Counted from the first letter of the stretch, positions 8,487 to 18,065 are shown. The stretch: DNA of 64,000 nt from an uncultured Lacinutrix sp. (GCA_937129145.1 CAKZMU010000007.1:62001-126000); one strand, 5' to 3'. Numbers and translations: made by a program. The notes: a model not told the origin generated them from the sequence alone.

Positions 8487-8963
8487 ATGAAATCAGCTAC
8501 CATTACAGAGCTAAAAAAAGAATTAAAATACCGTTCGCAAGAACAGCTTATCGAGTATTGTTTGGCAATGGCTCGTTTTAAATTGGAGTCAAAAGAATTA
8601 TTGACCTATTTAGTGTTTGAGTCTGAAAATGAAGCAACTTACATTGAAAGTGTAAAAACTTATATAGATGCTACTTTTGTAGAGATTAGTGCTACCAATT
8701 ATTACTATATTAAAAAATCCGTTAGAAAAATTTTACGCCAAGTAAAGCGCTTTATTCGTTACTCAAAAAAGAAAGAAACAGAAGCTGAGTTACTTATCTA
8801 TTTTTGCAAAGAACTTAAAAATATGAACCCTTCTTATAAGCGTAATAGGGTTTTAACAAATATGTATGAGAAGCAGTTAGAGCTTGCCCAAAAGGCAATT
8901 GCAAAAACGCATGAAGACTTGCAGTATGATTATAATTTAATGATTGAAGAACTACATAGTTAA
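8487..8963 (+). CDS. Conserved helical protein of unknown function
   Basis: A 158-residue, strongly helical and basic protein without signal peptide or membrane segment. The opening ITELKKELKYRSQEQLIEYCLAM recalls small flavobacterial proteins of the DUF6155 kind, but I cannot confirm membership. A Lys/Arg-rich middle (KKSVRKILRQVKRFIRYSKKK) could contact nucleic acid or membrane. It is the last gene of the tight plus-strand run that began at 6344. Confidence 0.6.
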   Translation: MKSATITELKKELKYRSQEQLIEYCLAMARFKLESKELLTYLVFESENEATYIESVKTYIDATFVEISATNYYYIKKSVRKILRQVKRFIRYSKKKETEAELLIYFCKELKNMNPSYKRNRVLTNMYEKQLELAQKAIAKTHEDLQYDYNLMIEELHS

Positions 8964-9036
8964 TACGTTAAAGCCTTCATAAATTTTCATAATACCTAAA
9001 ACAAATTTTTACCTTTAACTTCATAAATAATTTGAT

Positions 9037-10125
9037 ATGAATTTTAAAAACTACCTATTACTAAGTTTTGCATTTACTTTCGCTATAACTTCTTATGCTC
9101 AAGACATGTCTTTTGAAGAGTATAATCCTAAATCGACACTCGTTGTACCTGGCGATAGTATTTTTACCGCAAAATTCCCATTTATAGATGTGCATGGACA
9201 TCAATATAGAATGCCAACACAAGATTTATCGGGTGTTGTAGCAGATATGGATAAGCTGAATATGGGAATTATGGTCAACCTTAGTGGTCGTACAGGAGAG
9301 GATTTAAAGAAATCGGTTAAGAATATAGCAGATAATTTCCCAAACCGTTTCGTAGTATTCGCCAATATAAATTTTGAAGGTGCAGGTAGCGAGGGTTGGA
9401 CTGAAAAAATGGTGGCACAATTAGAGCAAGATGTAAAGAATGGCGCACGAGGATTAAAAGTATATAAGAGTCTTGGACTACGTAACAAAGATGCTCAAGG
9501 CAATCGTTTAGCGATTAACGACAAAAGACTCGACCCTATTTGGGCTAAATGTGGAGAACTTGGGATTCCTGTATTAATTCACTCTGCTGACCCAGCATCT
9601 TTTTGGGATGAATTTGATGGCGATAATGAGCGTTGGTTGGAATTGAAAACGCATCCACGTCGTAAACGTAGTGACACAAATCCTGCACCATTCCAGCAAA
9701 TAATGGACGAGCAGTACAGCATTATTAAAAAGCATAAAAACACAATATTTATAAGCGCTCACATGAGTTGGTTGGCTAATGATTTAGGAAGGTTAGGAGA
9801 GTTGTTTGACGACATGCCAAACATGAATGTTGGTATTGGTGCCATTATTGCAGAATTAGGCAGACAACCACGTTTTGCTAAAAAGTTCATAACCAAATAT
9901 CAAGATAGAGTCTTATTTGGAAAAGACAGTTGGAAACCCGAAGAGTTCCCAACCTATTTTAGAGTGTTGGAAAGTGATGATGAATACTTTCCGTATCACA
10001 AAAAGTATCATGCTTATTGGGCGATGTACGGACTTGATTTAGACGATGAAGTGTTAAAAAAAGTGTACTATAAAAATGCACTGCGTATAGTTCCAGGATT
10101 GGATAAGAGTTTGTTTCCTAAGTAA
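9037..10125 (+). CDS. Secreted amidohydrolase-family metal hydrolase
   Basis: A signal peptide (ending TSYAQ near residue 22) leads a 340-residue TIM-barrel protein of the amidohydrolase_2 type. Metal-ligand motifs are in place: HGH near residue 54, IHSADP near 181, SAHMSW near 241 and FGKDSW near 290. Members hydrolyse or decarboxylate small ring or amide substrates. Export makes a scavenging or periplasmic role likely, but the substrate is unknown. A small lipoprotein gene follows by 12 bases and may be cotranscribed. Confidence 0.82.
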   Translation: MNFKNYLLLSFAFTFAITSYAQDMSFEEYNPKSTLVVPGDSIFTAKFPFIDVHGHQYRMPTQDLSGVVADMDKLNMGIMVNLSGRTGEDLKKSVKNIADNFPNRFVVFANINFEGAGSEGWTEKMVAQLEQDVKNGARGLKVYKSLGLRNKDAQGNRLAINDKRLDPIWAKCGELGIPVLIHSADPASFWDEFDGDNERWLELKTHPRRKRSDTNPAPFQQIMDEQYSIIKKHKNTIFISAHMSWLANDLGRLGELFDDMPNMNVGIGAIIAELGRQPRFAKKFITKYQDRVLFGKDSWKPEEFPTYFRVLESDDEYFPYHKKYHAYWAMYGLDLDDEVLKKVYYKNALRIVPGLDKSLFPK

Positions 10126-10137
10126 TCATAATCCGTT

Positions 10138-10599
10138 ATGAGATTTTTTGCTTTTTTTATTTCTGCATTATTGTTTATTTCTTGTAAACAAGAAACTAAA
10201 GTTGTAGATAAATTAAACTTAGAGACTAAGCTATCTGGAAAATGGATAGCTAAAGCTTTTGATGGAGAATTACATGAAACGTGGAAATTGAATAGTGATG
10301 GCTGGATGCTTCAAGAAGGTTTTTATATAGAAGAAAAAGATACTAGTTATAGTGCACAAACTAAGATTGAAAAAGTAAATAAGCAACTGATTTTGTTTAG
10401 TGTCATAAAAAACTCAACTCCTAAAATTTTTCAAGCTAAAGAGTATATAGATAACAAAATTGTCTTTGAGAATAAAGATTACAAAAACCCTTATGAAGTA
10501 GTTTACGAATTTATAGATACAGAAAACTACAGGCGTACTATAAAAGGATTTGAAAATGACAGCCTAGTCACTTATATTTTCGACTTCAAGAAGCAATAG
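10138..10599 (+). CDS. Small lipoprotein, DUF6265/lipocalin-like
   Basis: The first 16 residues form a short lipoprotein signal (SALLFISC). The mature part has LSGKWIAKAFDGELHETWKLNSDGWM and repeated beta-strand patterns ending in an aromatic strand, which resembles small lipocalin-like domains such as DUF6265. Binding or enzymatic role is unknown. It lies 12 bases after the amidohydrolase and only 4 bases before the end of the convergent PrsW gene. Confidence 0.65.
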   Translation: MRFFAFFISALLFISCKQETKVVDKLNLETKLSGKWIAKAFDGELHETWKLNSDGWMLQEGFYIEEKDTSYSAQTKIEKVNKQLILFSVIKNSTPKIFQAKEYIDNKIVFENKDYKNPYEVVYEFIDTENYRRTIKGFENDSLVTYIFDFKKQ

Positions 10600-10603
10600 T
10601 AAA

Positions 10604-11275
10604 TTATTTAAAATGCGAAATCTCTTGATGCGCTCTAATAGCGCGTTTAGAGAGTATTATTCCAACTAGTAATGATATAAAAGCACCAATAGAAATCCCA
10701 GGAATAAACCCAATAAATAAAAAGAAATCATAAGCGCCATGGAATAAAACAGCTAAGGCTAAACCAATTAAATTCCATTTTATGCGATTGTTTGAAAATT
10801 TGGCTTTCCCCATATAGTAACCCATTAAAATACCAAAAGAGGCATGTGCAGGAATAGCTGTAAAAGCTCTTAGTAATGCGACATCCATTCCGCCTTGAAT
10901 CACATACATTATGTTTTCAACCGCAGCAAAGCCCATGGACACCATAACTGCGTAAATAATACCATCAAAAGGTTCGTTAAAACTTTTTCTAGGTTGCAAA
11001 AACGCACGAACCATAATGTATTTGCTAAATTCCTCTGAGAGAGCCACTACAAAAAAGGCTTTGACAAATTGTTGCCAAATGCTAAAATTGTCTGGTAATG
11101 GCAAAAACAAATCAAAAAACACATATAAAACTGTGGTGATAATTATGGATATAACTGCGCCAAGAGCAAAAGCAAGCGCCAACATACGTTTGGACTCTTT
11201 CTCGTATTTATCCTTTACATATACATAAATAATAACAGCTGCTACAGGAGCTAATGCAGAGAGTAATAAAACCAT
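10604..11275 (-). CDS. PrsW-family intramembrane metalloprotease
   Basis: A polytopic membrane protein of 223 residues. Family motifs are present: EEFSKY (E-E-x-x-K) near residue 80, ENIMY near 117, and two membrane-embedded histidines in AHASFGILMGYYMG and HGAYDFFLF. In Bacillus, PrsW makes the first cut of an anti-sigma factor; in Flavobacteria the target is unknown. It is followed on the minus strand by nothing until the convergent lipoprotein and lies 9 bases after the Nudix gene, so the pair is probably one transcript. Confidence 0.85.
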   Translation of the reverse strand: MVLLLSALAPVAAVIIYVYVKDKYEKESKRMLALAFALGAVISIIITTVLYVFFDLFLPLPDNFSIWQQFVKAFFVVALSEEFSKYIMVRAFLQPRKSFNEPFDGIIYAVMVSMGFAAVENIMYVIQGGMDVALLRAFTAIPAHASFGILMGYYMGKAKFSNNRIKWNLIGLALAVLFHGAYDFFLFIGFIPGISIGAFISLLVGIILSKRAIRAHQEISHFK

Positions 11276-11284
11276 AGGCGAAAA

Positions 11285-11842
11285 TTAGTGATTTTTAATG
11301 GCTTCTTTTATGCTTTCCAAAACAAATTGATAGTAGTCTTTATTTGAGGGTACAAAATGATTATCTAAACCAATAGAATTAATCAATATTTGAAATTCGT
11401 CTAGTGTAACTAGTTTAGCGGCTTCAACTTCATTTTTCTCTAAAACTAATTCATCTAAATCGACTTGTAATTTAGAAATAAAAGTATAATGAAATTCATT
11501 GTCAATAATACCATTTGAGTACGATTGAAAGCATTCTGAGACACCAATCTTTATCAAATGTTCTTTAGAAACAAGTAATCCAATCTCTTCTTTAGTCTCC
11601 CTAATAGCAGCTTCTTCAATGGTTTCACCAGAATCTACATGACCAGCAACAGACACATCCCAAAGCAACGGACAAATAGCTTTTGAAGCCGCACGTTGCG
11701 ACAATAATATTTTGTTATTTCTTGTGTAAAACCAAATATGAGCTGTGTTGTGATAATGACCTTTTGTATGAATATCATGCTTAGATGCAGATTTTCCTGT
11801 TGGTAAGCCTTCTTTGGTCATAATATCGATAAACTCTTGCAA
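11285..11842 (-). CDS. Nudix hydrolase, IPP-isomerase-like group (TTG start)
   Basis: A 185-residue Nudix enzyme. The box GHVDSGETIEEAAIRETKEEIGL matches GX5EX7REUXEEXGU in full, near residues 70-92. The N-terminus MQEFIDIMTKEGLPTGK followed by HTKGHYHNTAHIWFYT is the usual beginning of the subfamily next to isopentenyl-diphosphate isomerase, and it is reached only by starting at a TTG codon (11842-11840). The first ATG would remove the conserved strand. The nucleoside or diphosphate substrate is unknown. It is the first gene of a Nudix-PrsW pair. Confidence 0.85.
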   Translation of the reverse strand: MQEFIDIMTKEGLPTGKSASKHDIHTKGHYHNTAHIWFYTRNNKILLSQRAASKAICPLLWDVSVAGHVDSGETIEEAAIRETKEEIGLLVSKEHLIKIGVSECFQSYSNGIIDNEFHYTFISKLQVDLDELVLEKNEVEAAKLVTLDEFQILINSIGLDNHFVPSNKDYYQFVLESIKEAIKNH

Positions 11843-11858
11843 ATGCTAAATTTTCTAT

Positions 11859-11866
11859 CAAAGATA
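11859..11866 (-). promoter_or_regulatory. Candidate -7 element of the Nudix-PrsW transcript
   Basis: On the minus strand the octamer reads TATCTTTG, a match to TAnnTTTG, 17 bases before the TTG start codon. The predicted transcript would have a leader of about 10 bases. No convincing -33 element was seen. Confidence 0.35.
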
Positions 11867-11919
11867 AGTTTAAATGAAAAATATGTGACTTAAAAAATAA
11901 AATTAACTAGAGTAAATAG

Positions 11920-11927
11920 TATTTTTG
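11920..11927 (+). promoter_or_regulatory. Candidate -7 element of the penicillin acylase gene
   Basis: TATTTTTG matches TAnnTTTG and lies 25 bases before the ATG at 11952. Transcription is predicted to start near 11933. No clear -33 TTG at proper spacing. Confidence 0.35.
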
Positions 11928-11951
11928 GTAAACTCATCTTAATTTTATTTC

Positions 11952-14339
11952 ATGCGAATTTTAAAAAAAATCTTATTGGGGATTCTAATTCTGTTGGTAT
12001 TAGCTGCGATTTCTGGCTTTGTATATATAAATTCTTTGAAACCTCAGTATTCAGGGAATCTTGAGCTTAAAAATTTGCAATCGGAAGTATCTACCTATTT
12101 TGATAATTATGGAATACCTCATATTTATGCCGAAAATCAAGAAGATGCTTACAAAACTTTAGGATATGTGCATGCACAAGAACGATTATGGCAAATGGAG
12201 TTGTTACGTCGTATTGCTCCTGGAAGATTATCAGAAATATTAGGAAAAGATTTATTACCAACCGACAAATTTTTCGCAACCTTAGGTATAGAAGAATCAA
12301 CCGAAAAAGCTATTAAAAAAATTGATAAAAACAGCAACACTTACAAGCTTGCTATGGCTTATATAAATGGTGTGAATCAGTATATAGACGAAGGCGCCAC
12401 ACCTATAGAGTTTACTTTGGTTGGCGTTGAAAAAGAACCCTATGAATTAAAAGATATGTACAATATTTTTGGGTACATGGCTTTTAGTTTTGCAATGGCA
12501 CAAAAAACCGACCCAATGCTTACTGCCATACAAGAAAAACTAGGAGCAGATTATTTAAAAGATTTAGACATTACACCAAATACAAATGGAACTTTAATTA
12601 AGAGCAATGTACAGCGTATTGAAGCCTTAAATGCCTTATCCAATCAAATAACTCAAGTAACGAGCAAACTGCCAATGCCTGCTTTTATTGGAAGTAATAG
12701 TTGGGTGCTATCGTCTAATAAAACAAGTACTGGAAACGTATTATTTGCAAACGACCCTCACATTGGGTATGCGCAACCTGCTGTTTGGTATGAAGCGCAT
12801 ATAGTCACACCAAATTACGAAATGTATGGCTATCACTTAGCTGGAGTGGCATTTCCGTTATTGGGACATAATAGGGATTATGCTTATGGTTTGACGATGT
12901 TTGAGAATGACGACATCGATTTTTACCAAGAAACCAAACATCCATCTAATGCTGATGAATACAAAACACCAGCTGGTTACGAAGCCTACAAAAAAAGCAC
13001 TAAAACCATTAAAGTAAAAGACGAAGAAGATGTGATTTTGGAAATTGTGTCATCTAGACATGGACCTATTATGAATAGTGTTCAAGATGAAATTTCGCAT
13101 GATAATCCTATAGCAATGTCATGGATTTACACGCAAAAAAACAATGAAATTTTGGAGACAGCTTATAAACTTTCACACGCCAAAACCATGGAGGATGTGA
13201 AAGAAGCGGCATCAAAAATACATGCACCTGGATTAAACGTCATGTATGGAGATGCTAAAGGCAATGTGGCTTGGTGGGCTTCTGGGCAATTATATACGCA
13301 CAACGACCATGTAAACCCAAAATTTGTGTTAGATGGCGCAAGTGGAAAAGATGACCCAATCGAGTATTTAGATTTTTCTAATAACCCTAAAGCTGAAAAT
13401 CCAGAATGGAATTATGTGTATTCAGCAAATAATCAACCAGATTCTATTAATGGTAGATTGTATCCAGGGTATTATTTACCTGAAGATAGGGCTAAACGCA
13501 TTGTACAATTGTTAGAGCCTAAAAATAATTGGAACAAAGAGAGTCTTTCTCGAATGATTGTAGATAATACATCATCTGTAGCTATTAGTAATGTACAGCA
13601 AATAACGAATGTTATCAACTATAATAGTTTAAGTAAGAATCAGCAACAGGCTATGGACATTTTACAGCTTTGGGAAGGTGATAATAATGTTGAAAGTATT
13701 GCGTCAACCATTTATCACCGTATTATCTATCGTTATTTAGAAAACACATTTAAAGATGAATTGGGAGATACCTTGTATGAGCAACTTTTAAAAACCCATT
13801 TAATTAAAAGGTCAATAGCTTTACAATTGAAAAATGACACTTCTGTTTGGTGGGATGATGTTACTACGGATGATATAAAAGAAAGCAAAGCAGATATTAT
13901 GAAAAAGTCGTTTGTAGAAGCCATTTCAAGTTTAGAAACCCAATTGGGAGACAATATTAGCAATTGGAAATGGGGAGCAGTACATACCTTAGAACATGGT
14001 CATGCATTGGCTGCGGTTGAAACCTTACGACCATACTTTAATGTTGGGCCTTTTAAAACTGGAGGTACTGAAGAAGTCATAGACAACAAAGCGTTTGATT
14101 TTAATGACTCAGGTTTATACGATGTAAAAGCTGGTCCTTCTACCAGACGTATTATTGATTTTTCGGATGTTGAAAACAGTATTAGCATTTTGCCAACAGG
14201 ACAATCTGGAAATCCGTTTAGTGAGCATTATGATGACCAAGCTGAAATGTATAGCAAAGGCGAATTCAGAAAAATGAAAATGAATAAGGAGGAGATTATG
14301 GAGACGTCTAGGCTACTTAGGGTTTCTCCTAAAGATTAA
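11952..14339 (+). CDS. Penicillin acylase family (Ntn-hydrolase) protein
   Basis: A 795-residue precursor with an N-terminal membrane anchor (LGILILLVLAAISGFVYI). The alpha-chain region holds the usual HAQERLWQMELLRRIAPGRLSE block. The autocatalytic cleavage site is IG/SNSWVLSS, making Ser 248 the expected N-terminal nucleophile of the beta chain, and DPHIGY and NRDYAYGLT follow as in the family. Members cleave amide bonds of beta-lactams, N-acyl-homoserine lactones or other acyl amides, usually in the periplasm; the substrate here is open. It is a single gene followed by a dispersed palindrome. Confidence 0.9.
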   Translation: MRILKKILLGILILLVLAAISGFVYINSLKPQYSGNLELKNLQSEVSTYFDNYGIPHIYAENQEDAYKTLGYVHAQERLWQMELLRRIAPGRLSEILGKDLLPTDKFFATLGIEESTEKAIKKIDKNSNTYKLAMAYINGVNQYIDEGATPIEFTLVGVEKEPYELKDMYNIFGYMAFSFAMAQKTDPMLTAIQEKLGADYLKDLDITPNTNGTLIKSNVQRIEALNALSNQITQVTSKLPMPAFIGSNSWVLSSNKTSTGNVLFANDPHIGYAQPAVWYEAHIVTPNYEMYGYHLAGVAFPLLGHNRDYAYGLTMFENDDIDFYQETKHPSNADEYKTPAGYEAYKKSTKTIKVKDEEDVILEIVSSRHGPIMNSVQDEISHDNPIAMSWIYTQKNNEILETAYKLSHAKTMEDVKEAASKIHAPGLNVMYGDAKGNVAWWASGQLYTHNDHVNPKFVLDGASGKDDPIEYLDFSNNPKAENPEWNYVYSANNQPDSINGRLYPGYYLPEDRAKRIVQLLEPKNNWNKESLSRMIVDNTSSVAISNVQQITNVINYNSLSKNQQQAMDILQLWEGDNNVESIASTIYHRIIYRYLENTFKDELGDTLYEQLLKTHLIKRSIALQLKNDTSVWWDDVTTDDIKESKADIMKKSFVEAISSLETQLGDNISNWKWGAVHTLEHGHALAAVETLRPYFNVGPFKTGGTEEVIDNKAFDFNDSGLYDVKAGPSTRRIIDFSDVENSISILPTGQSGNPFSEHYDDQAEMYSKGEFRKMKMNKEEIMETSRLLRVSPKD

Positions 14340-14367
14340 ATGGCTATTAAAACTAGGTGAAAAAATC

Positions 14368-14448
14368 ACGTCATTGCGAGGAACGAAGCAATCTGTAAAA
14401 TTATAGCTGTTAATTCAACAGATTACTTCACTATGTTCGTAATGACGT
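14368..14448. repeat. Dispersed palindrome with two nested hairpins (ACGTCATT...AATGACGT)
   Basis: Outer arms ACGTCATT (14368-14375) and AATGACGT (14441-14448) pair, and the halves are complementary again at their inner ends (ATCTGT/ACAGAT). Each half has its own hairpin: ATTGC/GCAAT on the left and ATTAC/GTAAT on the right. It fills the gap between the convergent penicillin acylase and M42 peptidase genes. The sequence differs from the repeat at 4929-4994 but the plan is the same. CGTCATTGCGAGG-type palindromes are known to be scattered in Bacteroidota and other genomes. Confidence 0.8.
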
Positions 14449-14456
14449 AATATTAT

Positions 14457-15545
14457 CTATTCAAAATAACTAAACGTATCTCCATCTTTTATTTTGAGAA
14501 CCGTTTCGTAAATCATTCTAATCACATTTTCAACATCATCACTATGCACCATTTCAACAGTGGTATGCATATAACGCAACGGTAATGAAATTAATGCTGA
14601 AGCGACACCACCATTACTATAAGCAAAAGCATCAGTATCTGTTCCAGTGGCTCTCGATAATGCCGAACGCTGAAAAGGAATCTTCTTTTCCTCAGCAGTA
14701 TCTGTAATTAAATCACGCAACTTTTGTTGTACAGCAGGTGCATAAGCCACCACAGGACCCTTACCAATCTCTAAGTGACCTTGCTTTTTCTTGTCAATCA
14801 TTGGCGTGGTTGTGTCATGTGTAACATCGGTCACAATTGCTACATTTGGCTTAATAGTTTCTGTAATCATTTCTGCTCCACGTAAACCAATTTCTTCTTG
14901 TACCGAGTTAGTTACATAGAGCCCAAAAGGGAGCTTCTTTTTGTTTTCGTGCAATAAACGTGCTACTTCAGCAATCATAAAACCGCCCATTCTGTTGTCT
15001 AAAGCACGACATACAAATTTATCTTTATTTAGTATATGGAATTCATCAGGATAGGTGATTACACATCCAACATGTACACCCATTTTTTCAACTTCTGCTT
15101 TGTCTTTTGCACCAATATCAATAGTGATATTGTCTGGTTTAGGTGCTTCTTCTTTTGCACGATTTCTTGTGTGTATTGCTGGCCAACCAAAAACACCTTT
15201 GACGATGCCTTTTTTGGTGTGAATATTCACAATTTTACTCGGTGCAATTTGGTGGTCACTTCCACCATTTCTAATCACGTAAATCAATCCGTTGTCTGCA
15301 ATGTAATTTACATACCACGAAATTTCATCGGCGTGACCTTCAATTACTACTTTGTATTTAGCTTTTGGGTTAATCACACCAACAGCTGTTCCGTAGGTGT
15401 CTGTAATAAATTCATCAACATACGGTTTTAGATAATCCATCCAAATTTTTTGGCCATCCCATTCATAACCAGTAGGAGCTGCATTGTTTAAGTATTTTTC
15501 AAGAAAGTCCATCGACTTTTTATTGAGTATCTTCTTTTTTGCCAT
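14457..15545 (-). CDS. M42 family metallopeptidase (glutamyl aminopeptidase/TET type)
   Basis: A cytosolic di-metal aminopeptidase of 362 residues. Motifs of the family are complete: IEGHADEISW (first metal His and catalytic Asp), RALDNRMGG (bridging Asp), NSVQEEIGLRGA (general-base Glu and metal Glu), ATGTDTDAF and the C-terminal MHTTVEMVHSDDV with the last metal His. M42 enzymes form tetrahedral dodecamers that trim peptides. It is divergent from the DUF4294 gene with about 120 bases between starts. Confidence 0.92.
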   Translation of the reverse strand: MAKKKILNKKSMDFLEKYLNNAAPTGYEWDGQKIWMDYLKPYVDEFITDTYGTAVGVINPKAKYKVVIEGHADEISWYVNYIADNGLIYVIRNGGSDHQIAPSKIVNIHTKKGIVKGVFGWPAIHTRNRAKEEAPKPDNITIDIGAKDKAEVEKMGVHVGCVITYPDEFHILNKDKFVCRALDNRMGGFMIAEVARLLHENKKKLPFGLYVTNSVQEEIGLRGAEMITETIKPNVAIVTDVTHDTTTPMIDKKKQGHLEIGKGPVVAYAPAVQQKLRDLITDTAEEKKIPFQRSALSRATGTDTDAFAYSNGGVASALISLPLRYMHTTVEMVHSDDVENVIRMIYETVLKIKDGDTFSYFE

Positions 15546-15667
15546 TCTAAAATATTTTGCTCTAAAATAATAATATTAATAAGAATTTAAGGTTTAAAAG
15601 AGTGTAAAATATTAACTTTACATTGTTAAGTTTTGTTCAAGCACCTCAATTTGAATTTAACCCTATT

Positions 15668-16375
15668 ATGAAAAAGATTCTTAGCATATTACTTTGGTTG
15701 CCAATACTTTGTTTTGGTCAGGTTCAAGAAACTGAAACTGATACCTCTCAAACAAAATATTTAATCATTAAAGGAGATTCTATACCAAGAACTAGTATTG
15801 ATTTAGATGAAGTCATGCTATTGCATAAATTGGAGTTCGATAGTAAGGAAGACAGGCGACGTTACTTAATTTTAAAACGAAAAACCATAAAAGTGTATCC
15901 TTATGCACATTTGGCAGCCATACGTTTAGATACGCTTAATGCGCGTTTAAACAGATTGGAGAAAAAACGTGATAAGAAAAAGTATGCTAAAAAAATTCAG
16001 AAGTATATAGATGGAGAATTTTCTGCTGAACTTAAAAAATTAACTAGAACCGAAGGACAGATACTTATTAAGTTAATTCATAGGCAAACGGGGCAAACCA
16101 CATTTGAACTTATAAAGGAATTACGTAATGGTTGGCGTGCCTTTTGGTTTAATAATACGGCGAGCTTATTCGATTTATCCTTAAAAAAGGAGTTTGACCC
16201 AATGCATGTGAAAGAAGATTATTTAATCGAAGATATTTTGCAGCGTAACTTCCAGAGCGGACGTTTAAAACGTCAAAAAGATGCCTTGGACTTAGACTTT
16301 TTTGAACTGTCGGATAAGTGGATGAACAACTCCAAAACTACTAAAACAAAAGCACCTGTTGAAAACACAAACTAG
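15668..16375 (+). CDS. DUF4294 secreted protein
   Basis: A signal peptide (MKKILSILLWLPILCFGQ) leads a 217-residue mature protein with the block LDEVMLLHKLEFDSKEDRRRYLILKRKTIKVYPYA, characteristic of DUF4294, found next to M42 peptidases in many Bacteroidota. A basic segment EKKRDKKKYAKKIQ follows. Function is unknown. An in-frame ATG at 15623 would put 15 non-hydrophobic residues before the signal peptide, so 15668 is the better start. The end overlaps the start of the hemolysin III gene by 17 bases. Confidence 0.85.
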   Translation: MKKILSILLWLPILCFGQVQETETDTSQTKYLIIKGDSIPRTSIDLDEVMLLHKLEFDSKEDRRRYLILKRKTIKVYPYAHLAAIRLDTLNARLNRLEKKRDKKKYAKKIQKYIDGEFSAELKKLTRTEGQILIKLIHRQTGQTTFELIKELRNGWRAFWFNNTASLFDLSLKKEFDPMHVKEDYLIEDILQRNFQSGRLKRQKDALDLDFFELSDKWMNNSKTTKTKAPVENTN

Positions 16376-16982
16376 GTTAGAGGAGCAGCTTAACACCTTT
16401 ACGCATGCTATTGGAGCATTACTTGGTATAGCTGGTTTGGTGTTGTTGATTATCCAGAAAAATACTGCACCTTGGAGTTTGTTTAGCGTGTTGGTCTATG
16501 GGATGTCTATTATCATTTTGTTTAGTGCATCTACTTTATATCACGCAGCTAAAACCGAAAAGCGCAAGCATTATTTTAGAATTGTTGACCATATAAGTAT
16601 TTATTTACTAATTGCAGGAACCTACACACCAGTGTTATTATTAATGCTTTCCGACAGTAAAGGTTGGCCTTTGTTTTATACGGTTTGGGGAATCGCTGCC
16701 TTTGGAGTGTTTCTAAAACTCTTTTTTACAGGACGTTTTGAGGTGTTTTCTACGCTGTTATATTTAATAATGGGTTGGCTAATTGTGTTTGATTTTAGTG
16801 TACTAGCTGAAAGAATGCACACCAACGGACTTCTTTACTTATTTGCTGGTGGTTTGTTTTATACGGTTGGTATTGTGTTTTACGCTATTAACAAAATATC
16901 TTATAACCATGTTATTTGGCATGTGTTTGTATTAGCAGGAGCTATTAGTCATTTCTTTATGATTTTGTGGTATGTCCTCTAG
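16359..16982 (+). CDS. trhA: Hemolysin III / TrhA (PAQR) family membrane protein
   Basis: Seven hydrophobic helices in 207 residues with the family marks: EEQLNTFTHAIGALLG (first His), SASTLYHA (Ser and His), RIVDHISIYLLIAGTYTP (Asp and His) and YNHVIWHVFVLAGAISHF (His triad) form the buried zinc site of PAQR-type proteins. Members influence membrane-lipid homeostasis; the haemolysin label is historical. Translation must begin at TTG 16359 inside the last codons of the DUF4294 gene, so the two are translationally coupled. Confidence 0.88.
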   Translation: MKTQTRLEEQLNTFTHAIGALLGIAGLVLLIIQKNTAPWSLFSVLVYGMSIIILFSASTLYHAAKTEKRKHYFRIVDHISIYLLIAGTYTPVLLLMLSDSKGWPLFYTVWGIAAFGVFLKLFFTGRFEVFSTLLYLIMGWLIVFDFSVLAERMHTNGLLYLFAGGLFYTVGIVFYAINKISYNHVIWHVFVLAGAISHFFMILWYVL

Positions 16983-17019
16983 CTGAAAAGAAGGATTTAA
17001 TTTTAGATAATCAAGTACA

Positions 17020-17949
17020 TTAAATAGCAATTCGATATCTCATCACTATTTTGTGCGAATTAGAAGTTTTTCGATGGTAATAAATAATGTTTTTATCTAC
17101 AGTTAGCGTAGGAGCTTCAATTAAATTAGCGATTGTTTCAGAAAATAAAACTTTAGGTACTGAAAAGTTAGATGAAGTATCAGGTCTAACAGCTACACAT
17201 ATCTCAAAAACAGTACTTGCTGTAATATCTCCTTTTAAATAACGTGTGTAGTATAATTCAAGATTATCACTACTTATGCAAGGCGCATAGTAAATGTAAT
17301 TAGAGTCATTAATATTTTGCAGAATTGATGCTGAATTTGGAAGCGTAGTAAATGTAGTTGTATTTTCTTTTTGGGCAATCCCTAAAGTTGTTTCGCAAGC
17401 CCCAACACAATTAGCCTCATCAAACCTAGCATTGTTGAAGTATAAATACTGCCCATCTAAACTTATGCCGTGATCCATAACAAGCCAACCTGGAGTATTC
17501 ATATTAAAGTCCCCTTGTACACGTTCTATAGTACTAACATTTCCATTACTAAAAGTGCCATGAAAGAGATTATTTAAATCTGTTGGATAGTTTCTTGTTG
17601 ATGTCCAATAGAAATTTCCGTTAATATCCATATCTGCAACTGCGTCTAAATGAGGCGCTGTAGTTTGGTTTGCTCCTGTTAATTCTCCAACATAGTTAAA
17701 GGTTGAATCATTAACTCTAGTTGCATAATACAGTTTTGTATTTATACCATCATTTAAATTATTAAAGAATAAATAATTTCCGTTGGGAGAAATAAATGGT
17801 TCCATGGCGTCAAAGGATAAACCCAAAATGGTGACATCAATTTCAGAACCAAATGAAGGATATATTTGAGGATTGTTTATATCATTATCACTCGACGAAC
17901 AAGAGAGAATTAGTAATAGAATACATATAATTTTAAAATAGGTTTTCAT
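17020..17949 (-). CDS. Lipoprotein with WD40/PD40-like beta-propeller repeats
   Basis: A short lipoprotein signal (ILLLILSCSSSDND, Cys 17) precedes repeats of the PD40 kind: DAMEPFISPNGNYLFFNN, MDHGISLDGQYLYFNNA, and YAPCISSDNLELYYTR. Each has the SPDGxxLYF core of TolB-like propellers. No catalytic motif is visible, so a binding or scaffold role at the outer membrane is most likely. It stands alone between hemolysin III (convergent) and the beta-lactamase-like gene. Confidence 0.75.
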   Translation of the reverse strand: MKTYFKIICILLLILSCSSSDNDINNPQIYPSFGSEIDVTILGLSFDAMEPFISPNGNYLFFNNLNDGINTKLYYATRVNDSTFNYVGELTGANQTTAPHLDAVADMDINGNFYWTSTRNYPTDLNNLFHGTFSNGNVSTIERVQGDFNMNTPGWLVMDHGISLDGQYLYFNNARFDEANCVGACETTLGIAQKENTTTFTTLPNSASILQNINDSNYIYYAPCISSDNLELYYTRYLKGDITASTVFEICVAVRPDTSSNFSVPKVLFSETIANLIEAPTLTVDKNIIYYHRKTSNSHKIVMRYRIAI

Positions 17950-18065
17950 TAAGGGTATTTAAATTTGAGTTTCGTTTAACTACAATAATATACAACATTT
18001 CAATATTTTATATCAGTCGTTTTAACGAAGGTAGCTGTTTTTACTTATAAAGTCAAACATAATTC

